DNA of 64,000 nt from Stutzerimonas stutzeri (GCF_002890895.1 NZ_POUL01000014.1:1-64000); one strand, 5' to 3'. Positions 52,527 through 62,117 are shown, counted from the stretch's first letter. A program made the numbers and translations. Notes: generated by a model from the sequence alone, not told the origin.

Positions 52527-54380
52527 ATGTCTTCAACCGAAAGCGAGCCGCTCTCCACCCGTCACTCGATCGTGTTCAATACGCTGGTGGCCTTCGTGGT
52601 GATCATCGGTGTCTCGCTGGTCAGCATGCTTGCCAGCCTCTACCTGGCGGACGCCCTGGAAGGCGATGCCGAGGCGATCAATCAGGCTGGCAGTCTGCGC
52701 ATGCAGGCCTACCGCCTGGCTTTCACGGCCGAACACGGCTCGCAAGCCCTGCTCTATGAGCGCATTGAAACCCTGCAGCAGACGTTGCGTTCTCCTTCGT
52801 TGCGCTCGGCCTTGCACCGCCACGACGGTACCCGTCTGCCGGTTTTGCACGCCGCGGTGTCGCAGCACTGGGAGCAAGGCATGCGCTCCCTGCTCGATGC
52901 GCAACCGGCGCGGCTGGAGGAGTACCGTCGGGAGGCGCCAGCGTTCGTCAACGAGCTGGACACCTTCGTTCGCACGCTGCAGGAGGCCTCGGAAGGCAAG
53001 CTCAGCGTTATCCGCGCACTGCAGGCCGGTACGCTGTTCGTCATCGTGGTGATCGCCTTTGTGCTGATCTACGGATTGCACAACAACCTGGCCACGCCGC
53101 TGCGCAGCCTGACCCGGATGGCGCGCGATATCGGCAAGGGCGATTTCAGCGGCCAGGTGCAGATTCCCGGCGATACCGAGCTGAGCCTATTGGCCCGCAC
53201 GCTCAACCAGATGAGCCAGGAATTGGCCGGCCTCTACGCGGACATGGAACAGAAGGTCGATGACAAGACCGCTGCCCTGACTCGCAGCAACGCCACGCTG
53301 CAGCTGCTGTTCGACAGTGCCCGGATGCTCTACAGCAAGCCGGATGACCCCACCCAGATGATGGGCGCGCAACTCAGCAAGGTGCAGCAGATCCTCGACA
53401 CCGGCCCGATTTCGCTGTGCCTGAACCGATCCGCCGAAGCGGGCAGCCACACGGCGATGACCTCCCACAATCTGCAGCCGCCGGAATACTGCCAGCTGCC
53501 TCAGTGCGAGGCCTGCCCGGTGAACCAGACCGGCCGGCTGCCGACTGGCGAAGAACTGCTGACGTTCGAGCTGCGCTCAGGACCGGACGAGCTGGGCTCG
53601 CTGCGGGTGGCCAGTCGCACAGGCGAGCCACTGCGGCCCTGGCAAACGCTACCGCTGACGACCTTGGCCGATCTCTTCGCCGCATCGCTGAGTCTGGCCA
53701 GACTCGGCCAGAAACAGGCGCGCCTGGCCTTGATGGAGGAGCGCGCGGTGATTGCCCGTGAGCTGCACGATTCACTGGCCCAGGCGCTAGCCGCGCAGAA
53801 ACTGCAACTGGCACGCCTCAAGCGGCTGATGCAGAAGCAGAGCGACCAGGCACAACTGGACGACAGCGTGCAGCAGATCGAGCAGGGGCTGAATTCAGCG
53901 TATCGCCAGCTGCGCGAATTACTCACGACGTTTCGCATCAAGGTCAACGAACCCGGGCTCAAACCGGCGCTCTACGCCACGGTTCAGGAGTTCAGCGCCA
54001 ACTCGGGGTTGCAGGTCGAGAGTGACTACCAACTCGATCACTGCCCGCTCACGCCCAACGAAGAAGTGCACTGCCTGCAGATCGTCCGCGAAGCGCTTAG
54101 CAACGTGGTCAAGCATGCCGAGGCGGAGCACTGCTGGCTGAGCCTGACCCAGGACAGCGTCGGCACCATTCACGTCAAGATCGAGGACGACGGCATCGGC
54201 ATCCGCCTTGAAGAGCAGCGTGCCGGCCACTATGGCCTGATCATCCTGCGCGAGCGAGCCAACAGCCTCAACGGCACCATCAACATCGGTCGGCGCCCTG
54301 CGGGAGGCACTTTGGTATACCTGCGGTTCCCGCCCGCCTACCGCCACATCTCCCCTGAAACAGGAACGGGTCACGCATGA
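52527..54380 (+). CDS. narX: Nitrate/nitrite sensor kinase NarX
   Basis: A 617-residue membrane sensor. First transmembrane segment about residues 15-37, then the periplasmic P-box '[16 protein letters not shown]', which binds nitrate, then a second segment near 170-190 and a HAMP. A central cysteine cluster follows ('[14 protein letters not shown]'). The HPK7-type kinase has '[21 protein letters not shown]' with its phosphorylated His, and 'DDGIGI...[12 protein letters not shown]'. The ATG at 52527 was taken; earlier in-frame starts exist (for example ATG 52497), with no strong ribosome site for any. The stop overlaps narL. Confidence 0.9.
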   Translation: MSSTESEPLSTRHSIVFNTLVAFVVIIGVSLVSMLASLYLADALEGDAEAINQAGSLRMQAYRLAFTAEHGSQALLYERIETLQQTLRSPSLRSALHRHDGTRLPVLHAAVSQHWEQGMRSLLDAQPARLEEYRREAPAFVNELDTFVRTLQEASEGKLSVIRALQAGTLFVIVVIAFVLIYGLHNNLATPLRSLTRMARDIGKGDFSGQVQIPGDTELSLLARTLNQMSQELAGLYADMEQKVDDKTAALTRSNATLQLLFDSARMLYSKPDDPTQMMGAQLSKVQQILDTGPISLCLNRSAEAGSHTAMTSHNLQPPEYCQLPQCEACPVNQTGRLPTGEELLTFELRSGPDELGSLRVASRTGEPLRPWQTLPLTTLADLFAASLSLARLGQKQARLALMEERAVIARELHDSLAQALAAQKLQLARLKRLMQKQSDQAQLDDSVQQIEQGLNSAYRQLRELLTTFRIKVNEPGLKPALYATVQEFSANSGLQVESDYQLDHCPLTPNEEVHCLQIVREALSNVVKHAEAEHCWLSLTQDSVGTIHVKIEDDGIGIRLEEQRAGHYGLIILRERANSLNGTINIGRRPAGGTLVYLRFPPAYRHISPETGTGHA

Positions 54381-55033
54381 ACGAAGGGACTACTGCACGA
54401 ATCCTGCTGGTCGACGACCACCCCATGATGCGTCGGGGTCTGCGTGACCTGCTGGAACTGGAAAATGACCTTGAGGTGGTCGGTGAGGCGGGCAACGGCG
54501 AAGACGCCATCGCGCTTGCGCAACAGACCGAGCCGGACCTCATCCTGATGGACCTCAACATGCCGGGTATCGACGGGCTGGAAACCACCCGCCGCATGCG
54601 CGACGTGGACATCGACGCACGCATCGTGATGTTTACCGTTTCCGATGAGCAGGGCCATGTACTCGAAGCCCTGCGCAACGGTGCTGACGGCTATCTGCTC
54701 AAGGACATGGACGCCGAACAGCTGATCGAACAGATCCGCCTGGCGGCGACCGGCCGTATGGCCTTGAGTCCTGAACTGACCCAGGTGCTCGCCGAAGCGA
54801 TCCGGGTGCGGCCCAAGCCCACCGGGCAGATGCCGTTCTCCGGCCTGACCAAGCGCGAGAAAGAGGTCCTGCGCCAGATTGCCAAAGGCCAGAGCAACAA
54901 GATGATCGCGCGCAAACTCGGTATTACCGAAGGCACGGTCAAGGTCCACGTTAAAAATCTGCTGCACAAGCTGGGCCTGCGTTCGCGGGTGGAAGCGGCG
55001 GTCTGGGTCCTGGAGCACGAGGCCAAAGGCTGA
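54377..55033 (+). CDS. narL: Nitrate response regulator NarL
   Basis: A 218-residue regulator of the NarL/FixJ family. Receiver Asp is in '[17 protein letters not shown]', Lys in '[16 protein letters not shown]'. The C-terminal LuxR-type helix-turn-helix is '[54 protein letters not shown]'. It activates nar transcription with nitrate, and a matching 7-2-7 site lies in the narK promoter. Overlaps narX by 4 bases. Confidence 0.93.
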   Translation: MNEGTTARILLVDDHPMMRRGLRDLLELENDLEVVGEAGNGEDAIALAQQTEPDLILMDLNMPGIDGLETTRRMRDVDIDARIVMFTVSDEQGHVLEALRNGADGYLLKDMDAEQLIEQIRLAATGRMALSPELTQVLAEAIRVRPKPTGQMPFSGLTKREKEVLRQIAKGQSNKMIARKLGITEGTVKVHVKNLLHKLGLRSRVEAAVWVLEHEAKG

Positions 55034-55103
55034 GCCAGAAGCGCCCGCTCTGCACCGCGTTTGTGTGCGCCACGCCTCAGGCTGAAGCAGCGCTCCGGCG
55101 CCC

Positions 55104-55117
55104 TTGATAATCATCAA
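55104..55117 (+). promoter_or_regulatory. Perfect ANR/FNR box
   Basis: TTGATAATCATCAA is a perfect match to TTGAT-N4-ATCAA. It is centred about 97 bases before the PilJ-domain gene. A -10-like TATCGT at 55139-55144 fits activation from the usual -41.5 position. It predicts expression of that gene under low oxygen. Confidence 0.82.
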
Positions 55118-55206
55118 TGCCGTTAGCGCGCAGCGCTCTATCGTCTCGCCCACGTCGACTGACCGATCGGTCAGCATCGCGCCCGCCCGGACGTCAGGAG
55201 CGCTCC

Positions 55207-55992
55207 ATGTTTAAAATTTCGCTAATCACCACGCTGCTACTCGGTCTGCTGTCCGGCAGCCTGCCCTGTCAGGCCGGCATCAGGGACGCAGAAGCAGTCA
55301 ACCGCGCCGGCATGCAGCGTATGCTCAGCCAACGCATCGCCAAGACCTATTTGATGATCGGCACCGACACCCGTGTCGACCTCGCCGCAAGTCAGCTCGA
55401 CAACAGCATTGCCAGCGTCGAGGAGAACGCTCAGTGGCTCGATGAATACGCCGCTGACGGGGATATCCGCAAAGCATTGAACGAAGCAACTGACACCTGG
55501 CACCAGTATCGTCAGTTGGCTTTGACCCGCCCGGACCGCAGCCAATCCGCCGAACTCCTGCGCCTGGCTGACCGCTTCCTCAGCCAGAGCGAAGCGCTGG
55601 TCGGAAAGATCGAGCGTCACAGCGGCAGTCAGGCCGCCCGGCTGGTAAACCGCAGCGGGCGCCAACGCATGCTCAGTCAGCGCATCACCATGCTTTACCT
55701 GGCCATGAGCTGGAAGCTGCCAGAGCAGCGCTTGCGCAGCGATTTCGATGCTGCAGTCAATGAGTTCGAACAGGGGTTGAATGAGCTGAAAACGGCGCCG
55801 CAGAACACCGCGCAAATCGTTAGTCAGCTCGAGAAGATCGATACCCAATGGCGTTTCGCCCGGGCCGGCTTCACCTTGGCGGAGGACTCACGCTTCGTGC
55901 CGACCGTGATCGTCACCACCAGCGACTCGCTGCTGCGCAAGCTTGAACAACTGACCTTGGATTACGAACGCCTGGCCGGAAGCGGCCGATGA
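55207..55992 (+). CDS. Exported protein with two PilJ/NarX-like sensor repeats
   Basis: A 261-residue protein with signal peptide (MFKISLITTLLLGLLSGSLPCQA) and no other membrane segment. It carries two copies of the type-IV-pilus/NarX sensor motif: 'VNRAGMQRMLSQRIAKTYLM' near residue 29 and 'VNRSGRQRMLSQRITMLYLA' near residue 146. These resemble the nitrate-binding P-box of NarX, but no signalling domain is attached. Located behind narXL with a perfect ANR box, it may bind nitrate or nitrite in the periplasm. GTCAGGAGCG precedes the ATG at 55207. Confidence 0.82.
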   Translation: MFKISLITTLLLGLLSGSLPCQAGIRDAEAVNRAGMQRMLSQRIAKTYLMIGTDTRVDLAASQLDNSIASVEENAQWLDEYAADGDIRKALNEATDTWHQYRQLALTRPDRSQSAELLRLADRFLSQSEALVGKIERHSGSQAARLVNRSGRQRMLSQRITMLYLAMSWKLPEQRLRSDFDAAVNEFEQGLNELKTAPQNTAQIVSQLEKIDTQWRFARAGFTLAEDSRFVPTVIVTTSDSLLRKLEQLTLDYERLAGSGR

Positions 55993-56084
55993 GTGCATCA
56001 GGCTGAAGAGACTCATCCGGCAAATCCGAGCAGCGGAAAATCGTCAGGCGGATACCTGACAGACCTGGGCCACCCGAACTCAGA

Positions 56085-56624
56085 TCAGGCGACAGGATCT
56101 CCGCGACGGAACGGCTGAGGTGAAGGCTCACCTGGACCAGGCTCTGCGTGCGGTGGGGTGTCACCCAACTTGAATGGCATCGGTGACTCGCTGACGAGCC
56201 GATGGGTAGCAAGCTCGACGCGCTCCGACTCTGGCTCCGGAAGCTCGCGCACGGCGCGCCAGGCGAGGCCAGCAAGTACTACAGCCAGTATGCGGTAGAG
56301 CATCGAGGCCAGATCGAAGCCGACCAGCTCACCGCCGTCCACCCAGAGCGACACCAGCCTTCCCAGCACCAGCGCGGCCATGGTCATTACCAGCATGATC
56401 AAGGCTGGGCGAGCTCGCTCCGGTGCGCGCGCGCTCCAGATCAGGAACAGCGCCAGCCCCAACTGCAAGCCGCCGTAGTAGACGCGCATATGGCTGACCG
56501 ATGCAGTCTCCATCAACAGCATGCCGTTCAGATTGGCCATCTCGTGAGGCCGCAGCCAGTAGGCCAGACTGAGGCAGGCCATCACCAACGCCTGCGCGAG
56601 CAGAACGAAACGGGCAAAACGCAT
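56085..56624 (-). CDS. DUF4345-like membrane protein
   Basis: A 179-residue inner-membrane protein with four hydrophobic segments in its first 120 residues ('FVLLAQALVMACLSLAYWL', 'LQLGLALFLIWSA', 'ALIMLVMTMAALVLGRLVSLW', 'LASMLYRILAVVLAGLAWRAV') and a proline-rich cytoplasmic tail. It fits the DUF4345 family of unknown function. AGGAGA precedes the ATG at 56624. Alone, divergent from the DUF411 gene. Confidence 0.75.
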   Translation of the reverse strand: MRFARFVLLAQALVMACLSLAYWLRPHEMANLNGMLLMETASVSHMRVYYGGLQLGLALFLIWSARAPERARPALIMLVMTMAALVLGRLVSLWVDGGELVGFDLASMLYRILAVVLAGLAWRAVRELPEPESERVELATHRLVSESPMPFKLGDTPPHAEPGPGEPSPQPFRRGDPVA

Positions 56625-56797
56625 CGAAAACTCTCCTGACAGCGGCTCCGCACCATGATGGACATCCGACCGGATCACCCCGTTTTGGTTCGCCGCCCTC
56701 CCCGCGTCCGCCTCCTGTGACATTCACTCACATGACTCGGCTTGGGCGCCCACGAGCATGCGGATATGCTGCGCACTTTCACGCCGGAGTGATCTTC

Positions 56798-57232
56798 ATG
56801 CGCCGTTTACTGCTCGTCACCGCTCTGTTCGCCAGCCTCGCTCAGGCCGCCGACCCCATTGCCATCGAGGTGCACCGCGACGCCAATTGCGGTTGCTGCA
56901 AGGCATGGATAGAGCACCTGGAAGCCAACGGCTTTGAGGTCGACGATCACGTCGAAACCGACATGGCCGCAGTCAAGACCCGTCTCGGCGTGCCCCATAG
57001 CCTGGGTTCCTGCCATACCGGCGTGATCGACGGAAAATTCGTCGAGGGCCACGTCCCGGCTGCCGACATCCTCAAGCTCCGAGCACAACCCAATCTGATC
57101 GGTGCGGCGGTGCCTGGCATGCCCATGGGCTCGCCCGGTATGGAGATGGGCGAACATAAAGACGCATTCAAGGTGATCGCCGTGGGCAACAAGGGTGAGC
57201 AGTCGGTGCTGGCCGAGTACCCGGCAGACTGA
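56798..57232 (+). CDS. DUF411 metal-binding periplasmic protein
   Basis: A 144-residue exported protein: signal peptide 'MRRLLLVTALFASLAQA', then the DUF411 signature 'VHRDANCGCCKAWIEHLEANGFEV' with a C-x-C-C metal site, 'SLGSCHTGVIDGKFVEGHVPAADILKL' and a methionine-rich tail ('GMPMGSPGMEMG'). Family members are linked with copper handling. GGAGT precedes the ATG at 56798. Confidence 0.88.
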   Translation: MRRLLLVTALFASLAQAADPIAIEVHRDANCGCCKAWIEHLEANGFEVDDHVETDMAAVKTRLGVPHSLGSCHTGVIDGKFVEGHVPAADILKLRAQPNLIGAAVPGMPMGSPGMEMGEHKDAFKVIAVGNKGEQSVLAEYPAD

Positions 57233-57321
57233 CGAAACAGACGAAACGCCTACGAGTCGCTGAATTTGCAGTCCCTGAGGCCGGTCTGACCAGAATCAGC
57301 AACCGGCAGAAGGATTCAGGC

Positions 57322-58182
57322 ATGCGCTGGAGAAAGGCTCGTCGCAGTGACAATGTGGTGGACGCTCGCGGCCGAAGCGGAGGCATCGGTGGCGGGCGCC
57401 TGACTCTGGCGGGCGTCGCTATCGTGGTGGTGATCGGTTTGTTGTCCGGCCAGGATCCGATGCAGATCCTCGGTCAGCTGGCTGATCAGTCCGGTCCTAC
57501 ACCAACCCAGCAGTCCAGCGCCCCGGCCAACGGCGACGACCCGCAGGTTGCTTTCGTTCAGTCAATCCTGGGCGACACCGAGGACACCTGGCGCGCTCTG
57601 TTTCAGCAGTCCGGTCAGCAGTACCGAGACCCTACCCTGGTGCTTTTTCGTGGTGGCGTGAACTCAGCCTGTGGCTTCGCCAATTCGGCAGTCGGCCCCT
57701 TCTACTGTCCGGGCGACCAACAGGTGTATCTCGACCTGCAGTTCTTCGATGAGATGGCCTCGCGCTTTTCGGTCGCGGGCGACTTCGCTCAGGCCTACGT
57801 GATCGCCCATGAGGTCGGCCACCATGTGCAAACGCTGCTGGGCGTATCGCAACAGATGCAGGCTGCCCGTCAGCGCGGCGCGCGTATGGAGGGTGACAAC
57901 GGCTTGCTGGTTCGCCAGGAGCTGCAGGCGGATTGCTTTGCCGGGGTCTGGGCCAACCACGCCCAGCAGCGTCATGACTGGCTCGAGGAAGGGGATCTTG
58001 AGGAAGCGTTGAACGCGGCGAACGCCATCGGCGACGACCGTTTGCAGCAGCAAAGTCAGGGCCGGGTCGTTCCGGATGCCTTCACCCATGGCACCTCTGC
58101 GCAACGGGTGAGGTGGTTTCGTATCGGCTTCGACAGTGGCGACCCGACACGCTGCGATACCTTCCAGACCCAACGTCTTTAA
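57322..58182 (+). CDS. ypfJ: Neutral zinc metallopeptidase (YpfJ family)
   Basis: A 286-residue protein with an N-terminal membrane anchor at about residues 25-45 ('GGRLTLAGVAIVVVIGLLSG') and a periplasmic domain. The zinc motif HEVGHH (about residue 170) and the cysteines near 'GVNSACGFANSAVGPFYCPGDQQVYLDL' are typical of YpfJ/zinc_peptidase proteins. 'QADCFAGVWANHA' supplies a third ligand. Role unknown. The start 'MRWRKARRSDNVVDARG' is the conserved one. Confidence 0.9.
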   Translation: MRWRKARRSDNVVDARGRSGGIGGGRLTLAGVAIVVVIGLLSGQDPMQILGQLADQSGPTPTQQSSAPANGDDPQVAFVQSILGDTEDTWRALFQQSGQQYRDPTLVLFRGGVNSACGFANSAVGPFYCPGDQQVYLDLQFFDEMASRFSVAGDFAQAYVIAHEVGHHVQTLLGVSQQMQAARQRGARMEGDNGLLVRQELQADCFAGVWANHAQQRHDWLEEGDLEEALNAANAIGDDRLQQQSQGRVVPDAFTHGTSAQRVRWFRIGFDSGDPTRCDTFQTQRL

Positions 58183-58204
58183 TTCGGAACGCCGGTTGAG
58201 CCGT

Positions 58205-58546
58205 TCAGTCGATCCAGCGGTAGACCGGCGCATCCGCACCGCTATCCACCTTGACCTGCGCGCAGTGGCGCAACCGCACCAGCAGGCGCTTGCCCATCTG
58301 AGCGCTACCGGCCAGCGCCTGCAGCTCCGCTAACAGCTGCGGCCCGTCCATGCGCTGCGCCGCACGCAACAACCGTTGCGCCTCGTGCCAATGGGGATCA
58401 GCCGTCGGCTTGTCGGCCGGTTGCACCGGGGCGGTCTCGGCCTGAGCGGCGGGCATCTGACGCGCCAGCTGAGCCCAGTCGTGGTCGTCCATTTCAATAC
58501 TGAGGTCCACCGGCAGCTCGCCGACATGGCCGCGAATTCGAATCAT
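58205..58546 (-). CDS. Conserved small hypothetical protein
   Basis: A 113-residue cytoplasmic protein, 'MIRIRGHVGELPVDLSIEMDDHDWAQLARQMP', then an alanine/glutamine-rich helical part. No recognised domain. AGGAGA eight bases before the ATG at 58546 and sound codon use support it as real. It is convergent with ypfJ (22 bases) and divergent from the zrgA-type gene. Confidence 0.68.
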   Translation of the reverse strand: MIRIRGHVGELPVDLSIEMDDHDWAQLARQMPAAQAETAPVQPADKPTADPHWHEAQRLLRAAQRMDGPQLLAELQALAGSAQMGKRLLVRLRHCAQVKVDSGADAPVYRWID

Positions 58547-58619
58547 CGCCACTCTCCTGAAGACATTGGGTCGCATGCTCCCACGAGACGTTGAGACTGG
58601 CCAGCGGCTGCAAACATTT

Positions 58620-58632
58620 GTTATAACGTAAC
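58620..58632 (+). promoter_or_regulatory. Zur-type box
   Basis: GTTATAACGTAAC, an imperfect palindrome close to the GTTATANTATAAC core of gammaproteobacterial Zur sites, lies 23 bases before the zinc-protein gene start at 58656, overlapping its promoter. It suggests zinc-repressed expression of the following operon. Confidence 0.65.
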
Positions 58633-58655
58633 CACTAATTGATATGGAGTCTGCC

Positions 58656-59246
58656 ATGCGCCGTCTGCTGCTTGCCCTGCCTTTCGCGTTACTGCCCGGT
58701 TTTGTTCTGGCTGCCGAGCACGATCATGACCATGATCATGCGCACCACGACAGTCTCGGCGCCCACGAGCATGGCGCAGCGGAACTGGACGCGGCGTTGG
58801 ACGGTTCCACGCTGGAAGTCGAATTGCGCAGCCCGGCGATGAATCTGGTGGGTTTCGAGCACGCGCCTAGCAGCGAGGCGGATAAGCGCAAGGTCGCCAA
58901 TGCACGCAAACAGCTGGAACAGCCGAACGGGCTGTTCGGCCTGCCTGCAGCAGCAGGCTGCACCCTGGCCGAATCCGAGCTGGAGAGCCCGCTATTCGAA
59001 GGCGAGGGCCATGACCATGACGACGAGCACGAGCACGAGCACGATGAAGATCATGAAGGCCAGCACAGCGAAATCCACGCGCATTACCACTTCAATTGCG
59101 CCACGCCCGAAGCGCTAAAGGCGTTCGATCTGCAAGGCTTGTTCAAAGCGTTCCCCGGTATGCAGAAGATCCAGGCTCAGCTGATCGGTCCGAAGGGTCA
59201 ACAGGGCGTGCAACTCACCGCGGACCAGCCACGCGCAGCCTTCTGA
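58656..59246 (+). CDS. zrgA: ZrgA-like zinc uptake protein (DUF2796)
   Basis: A 196-residue exported protein: signal peptide 'MRRLLLALPFALLPGFVLA', then two histidine/aspartate/glutamate-rich runs ('EHDHDHDHAHH' and 'EGHDHDDEHEHEHDEDHEGQH') that can bind zinc, in a DUF2796 fold with 'LEVELRSPAMNLVGFEHAP' and 'HAHYHFNC'. In Vibrio the homologous protein heads a Zur-regulated zinc uptake cluster. The ATG at 58656 has GGAG six bases upstream; the ATG at 58644 overlaps that ribosome site. Confidence 0.85.
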   Translation: MRRLLLALPFALLPGFVLAAEHDHDHDHAHHDSLGAHEHGAAELDAALDGSTLEVELRSPAMNLVGFEHAPSSEADKRKVANARKQLEQPNGLFGLPAAAGCTLAESELESPLFEGEGHDHDDEHEHEHDEDHEGQHSEIHAHYHFNCATPEALKAFDLQGLFKAFPGMQKIQAQLIGPKGQQGVQLTADQPRAAF

Positions 59247-59312
59247 TCTGATCCTGTCTGCCGCCTGGCTCGACGCAGTAAACTCCCGGCTCGCCCGACA
59301 CGGATCATCTCG

Positions 59313-60020
59313 ATGACCGCATCACTGCTTGAACTGCACCAATTGGGTTTCGCCTGGCCGGGCCAGGCGGAGCTGCTCGACATTCCCAGCTTCACGCTGG
59401 CACCCAACCAGAGCCTGTTCCTCAAGGGGCCGTCGGGCAGCGGCAAGACCACCCTGTTGGGCCTGATTGGTGGCGTGCAGAAAGCGCAGCGCGGAACGGT
59501 TCAGCTGCTTGGCACCGATCTCGCAGCGCTTTCGGCCGGTGCGCGGGATCGTTTCCGGGTCGATCACACTGGCTATATCTTTCAGCAGTTCAACCTGCTG
59601 CCCTTCCTTTCGGTGGCTGAAAACGTCGGCTTGCCCTGTCATTTTTCCAAGACGCGAGCCGAACGCGCACGACAGCGACACGGCAGTGTTGCGCAGGCAG
59701 CGGCAAGCCTGCTCCAGCATCTCGGCCTACCGAAGAGCCTGCTTGAGCGACGGGCCGAAGCACTGTCGATCGGTCAGCAACAACGCGTCGCCGCGGCGCG
59801 TGCACTGATCGGTCAGCCGGAACTGGTAATTGCCGACGAGCCCACTTCGGCGCTCGACGCCGACAGCCGCGAAGCCTTCCTGCAACTGCTGTTTGCCGAG
59901 TGTCGAGAAGCCGGTTCAAGCCTGTTGTTCGTCAGCCACGACCAGAGCCTGGCGCCACTTTTCGACCGTAGCCTTTCACTGGCGGATCTCAATCACGCCG
60001 CACGCGCCCCGGAGTTGTAG
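59313..60020 (+). CDS. ABC transporter ATP-binding protein (MacB/LolD-like)
   Basis: A 235-residue ATPase: Walker A 'GPSGSGKTTLL' (residues about 38-48), Q-loop 'YIFQQFNLLPFLSVAENV', signature 'LSIGQQQRVAAARAL' (LSxGQ), Walker B 'LVIADEPTSALD'. Of the type III/LolD branch that works with FtsX-type permeases. Follows the DUF2796 gene by 66 bases and precedes its permease by 3 bases, consistent with a Zrg-type cluster. Confidence 0.92.
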   Translation: MTASLLELHQLGFAWPGQAELLDIPSFTLAPNQSLFLKGPSGSGKTTLLGLIGGVQKAQRGTVQLLGTDLAALSAGARDRFRVDHTGYIFQQFNLLPFLSVAENVGLPCHFSKTRAERARQRHGSVAQAAASLLQHLGLPKSLLERRAEALSIGQQQRVAAARALIGQPELVIADEPTSALDADSREAFLQLLFAECREAGSSLLFVSHDQSLAPLFDRSLSLADLNHAARAPEL

Positions 60021-60023
60021 GCC

Positions 60024-61289
60024 ATGTACCTGTTGCGCCTGGCCTTGGCGAGCCTGAATAACCGCCGTTTCACTGCTCTGCTCACCGTTTTCGCCATCGC
60101 GCTATCGGTATGCCTGCTGCTCGCCGTGGAGCGCGTGCGCACCGAGGCTCGAGCCAGTTTCGCCAGCACCATCAGTGGCACCGACCTGATCGTCGGCGCC
60201 CGCTCCGGCTCGGTGAACCTGCTGCTTTATTCGGTGTTCCGTATCGGCAACGCCACCAACAATATTCGCTGGGAGAGCTTCGAGCACTTCGCCGAGCACC
60301 CCCGAGTCAGCTGGGCTATCCCTATTTCCTTGGGTGACTCTCACCGCGGTTATCGCGTGATGGGCACCAGCAGCGCCTATTTCGAGCACTACCGTTACGG
60401 CCGCAAGCAGCCCCTGCAACTGGCGCAAGGCCGGCCATTCGCCGACGATCCGTTCGAAGTGGTGCTGGGCGCCGAAGTAGCTGAGGCACTGAAATACAAG
60501 CTGGACGACCAACTGGTGCTGGCGCATGGCGTCGCCACGGTCAGCCTGGTCAAACATGACGACAAGCCTTTTCACGTAGTCGGAATCCTCAAACGCACCG
60601 GCACGCCGGTGGACCGCACGCTGCATATCAACCTTGCGGGCATGGAAGCGCTGCATATCGACTGGCAGAACGGCATGCCAGCCCGCGGCGCGGCGCGCAT
60701 CGATGCCGAAGAGGCGCGCCAGATGGATCTGCAGCCCAAACAGATCACCGCATTCATGTTGGGCCTCAACAGCAAGATCGCCACCTTCACACTGCAACGT
60801 GAAATCAACCAGTTCCGCGGCGAGCCGCTGCTGGCAATTCTGCCCGGGGTGGCGCTGCAGGAGCTCTGGAGCCTGATGGGCACCGCTGAACAGGCCCTGT
60901 TCGTGGTGTCGTTGTTTGTCGTGCTGACCGGATTGATCGGCATGCTCACGGCGATCCTCACCAGCCTCAACGAGCGGCGCCGGGAAATGGCGATACTGCG
61001 TTCGGTGGGCGCACGCCCCTGGCATATCGCCGGCCTGCTGGTGGTCGAAGCCCTCAGTCTGGCACTCGCGGGCGCGCTGCTCGGGCTCCTGCTGTTGTAC
61101 ATCGCCATTGCGGTGGCGCAAGGGCCGCTGCAAAGTCACTACGGTCTCTACCTGCCGCTGGCACTGCCAAGCGCCTATGAGTGGTCATTGCTGGCGGGCA
61201 TACTGCTGGCTGGCCTGCTGATGGGCTGTGTGCCGGCGTGGCGCGCTTACCGGCAGTCACTGGCCGACGGCCTGTCGATCAGACTATGA
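60024..61289 (+). CDS. ABC transporter permease (FtsX/MacB-like)
   Basis: A 421-residue membrane subunit with the FtsX/MacB layout: one N-terminal segment ('FTALLTVFAIALSVCLLLAVERVR'), a periplasmic domain of about 240 residues, then three segments in 'LFVVSLFVVLTGLIGMLTAILTSLNERRREMAILRSVGARPWHIAGLLVVEALSLALAGALLG' and the C-terminus. Such transporters perform mechanical work on envelope substrates rather than classical import. Partner of the ATPase just upstream. Confidence 0.9.
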   Translation: MYLLRLALASLNNRRFTALLTVFAIALSVCLLLAVERVRTEARASFASTISGTDLIVGARSGSVNLLLYSVFRIGNATNNIRWESFEHFAEHPRVSWAIPISLGDSHRGYRVMGTSSAYFEHYRYGRKQPLQLAQGRPFADDPFEVVLGAEVAEALKYKLDDQLVLAHGVATVSLVKHDDKPFHVVGILKRTGTPVDRTLHINLAGMEALHIDWQNGMPARGAARIDAEEARQMDLQPKQITAFMLGLNSKIATFTLQREINQFRGEPLLAILPGVALQELWSLMGTAEQALFVVSLFVVLTGLIGMLTAILTSLNERRREMAILRSVGARPWHIAGLLVVEALSLALAGALLGLLLLYIAIAVAQGPLQSHYGLYLPLALPSAYEWSLLAGILLAGLLMGCVPAWRAYRQSLADGLSIRL

Positions 61290-61297
61290 GGATTTCC

Positions 61298-61810
61298 ATG
61301 TCTCGCCTGCTTTTTGCCACCCTGCTCGCCCTGGCGGCGCCCTTCGCTGCTGCCGATGTTCGAGAGCTGCAATGGTCGGACCTGATCCCAGCGGACGCTC
61401 CGCCGCCGCCAGCGCCGGTAGCGATCCACGATATGTCGCAATTGGCCGATGCGCTGGCTGCGGAAGCGGGCCCGGCTGCGGCTCAGCAATCGCCCGCCGA
61501 GCCGGTCGTCAAAGAACTAGATGGCGTTCAGGTCAAGCTGCCTGGCTATATCGTGCCGCTGGACATGGGCGAGGACGGACGAGTGACCGAGTTTTTGCTG
61601 GTGCCCTATTTCGGCGCCTGCATTCACGTGCCGCCACCGCCGTCCAACCAGATCGTGCATGCCACCAGCGAGCTCGGCGTGAAAGTGGACGAGCTGTACC
61701 AGCCCTTCTGGATTGAAGGTCCGCTAAAGGTCGAACACGCCACCAGCGAACTGGCCGATGCGGGCTATCGCATGGAAGCGCAGAAGATCTATCTCTACGA
61801 GCTTGAATAA
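61298..61810 (+). CDS. DUF3299 exported protein
   Basis: A 170-residue periplasmic protein with signal peptide 'MSRLLFATLLALAAPFAAA' and the DUF3299 signature 'LPGYIVPLDMGEDGRVTEFLLVPYFGACIHVPPPPSNQIVHA', which has a conserved cysteine and histidine. Last gene of the ZrgA/ABC operon, a known association. I took the ATG at 61298, which has GAGGA six bases upstream; the ATG at 61286 overlaps the permease stop. Confidence 0.88.
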   Translation: MSRLLFATLLALAAPFAAADVRELQWSDLIPADAPPPPAPVAIHDMSQLADALAAEAGPAAAQQSPAEPVVKELDGVQVKLPGYIVPLDMGEDGRVTEFLLVPYFGACIHVPPPPSNQIVHATSELGVKVDELYQPFWIEGPLKVEHATSELADAGYRMEAQKIYLYELE

Positions 61811-62117
61811 AGGCAGCGCTGCGACGCCGTTATCAACTAGCTGAACGGCGTCATTGAGCGATACCAATCGATGTCGTCTTGCAAGCTGGCAGCAGGTAAC
61901 AGCGCATATCGTGGACGCACGGTAATAACTGAGCCTCGCACATCACAGCGGGCGAACTCGCCCTTCGCTAACCAGCATCCGCATATCACCACGCAGAAAA
62001 GCGAAACCCCGCGTCGGTGCGGGGTTTCTGTTTGCCTCTACTACGCAGCGTGCGCAGCGCTCGTTCAGGACATCTCAGCGCTGCCTGAAAGCGCCCTCTC
62101 AGTTCGCCCCATCACCG
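61811..62117. terminator. Intergenic region with two hairpins, including a bidirectional terminator
   Basis: GAAACCCCGC (62003-62012), loop GTCGGT, GCGGGGTTTC (62019-62028) is a perfect 10-bp stem followed by TGTTTG, and CTTTT on the other strand, so it can serve both convergent operons. A second hairpin, GACGCCGTT (61823-61831) with AACGGCGTC (61844-61852), follows the DUF3299 gene and lacks a T run. No gene or tRNA was found between them. Confidence 0.72.

Noticed and set aside
62003..62028. GC-rich stem considered as part of a tRNA
   Set aside because: Only a simple hairpin with a hexaloop; no cloverleaf or CCA end; better as a terminator.
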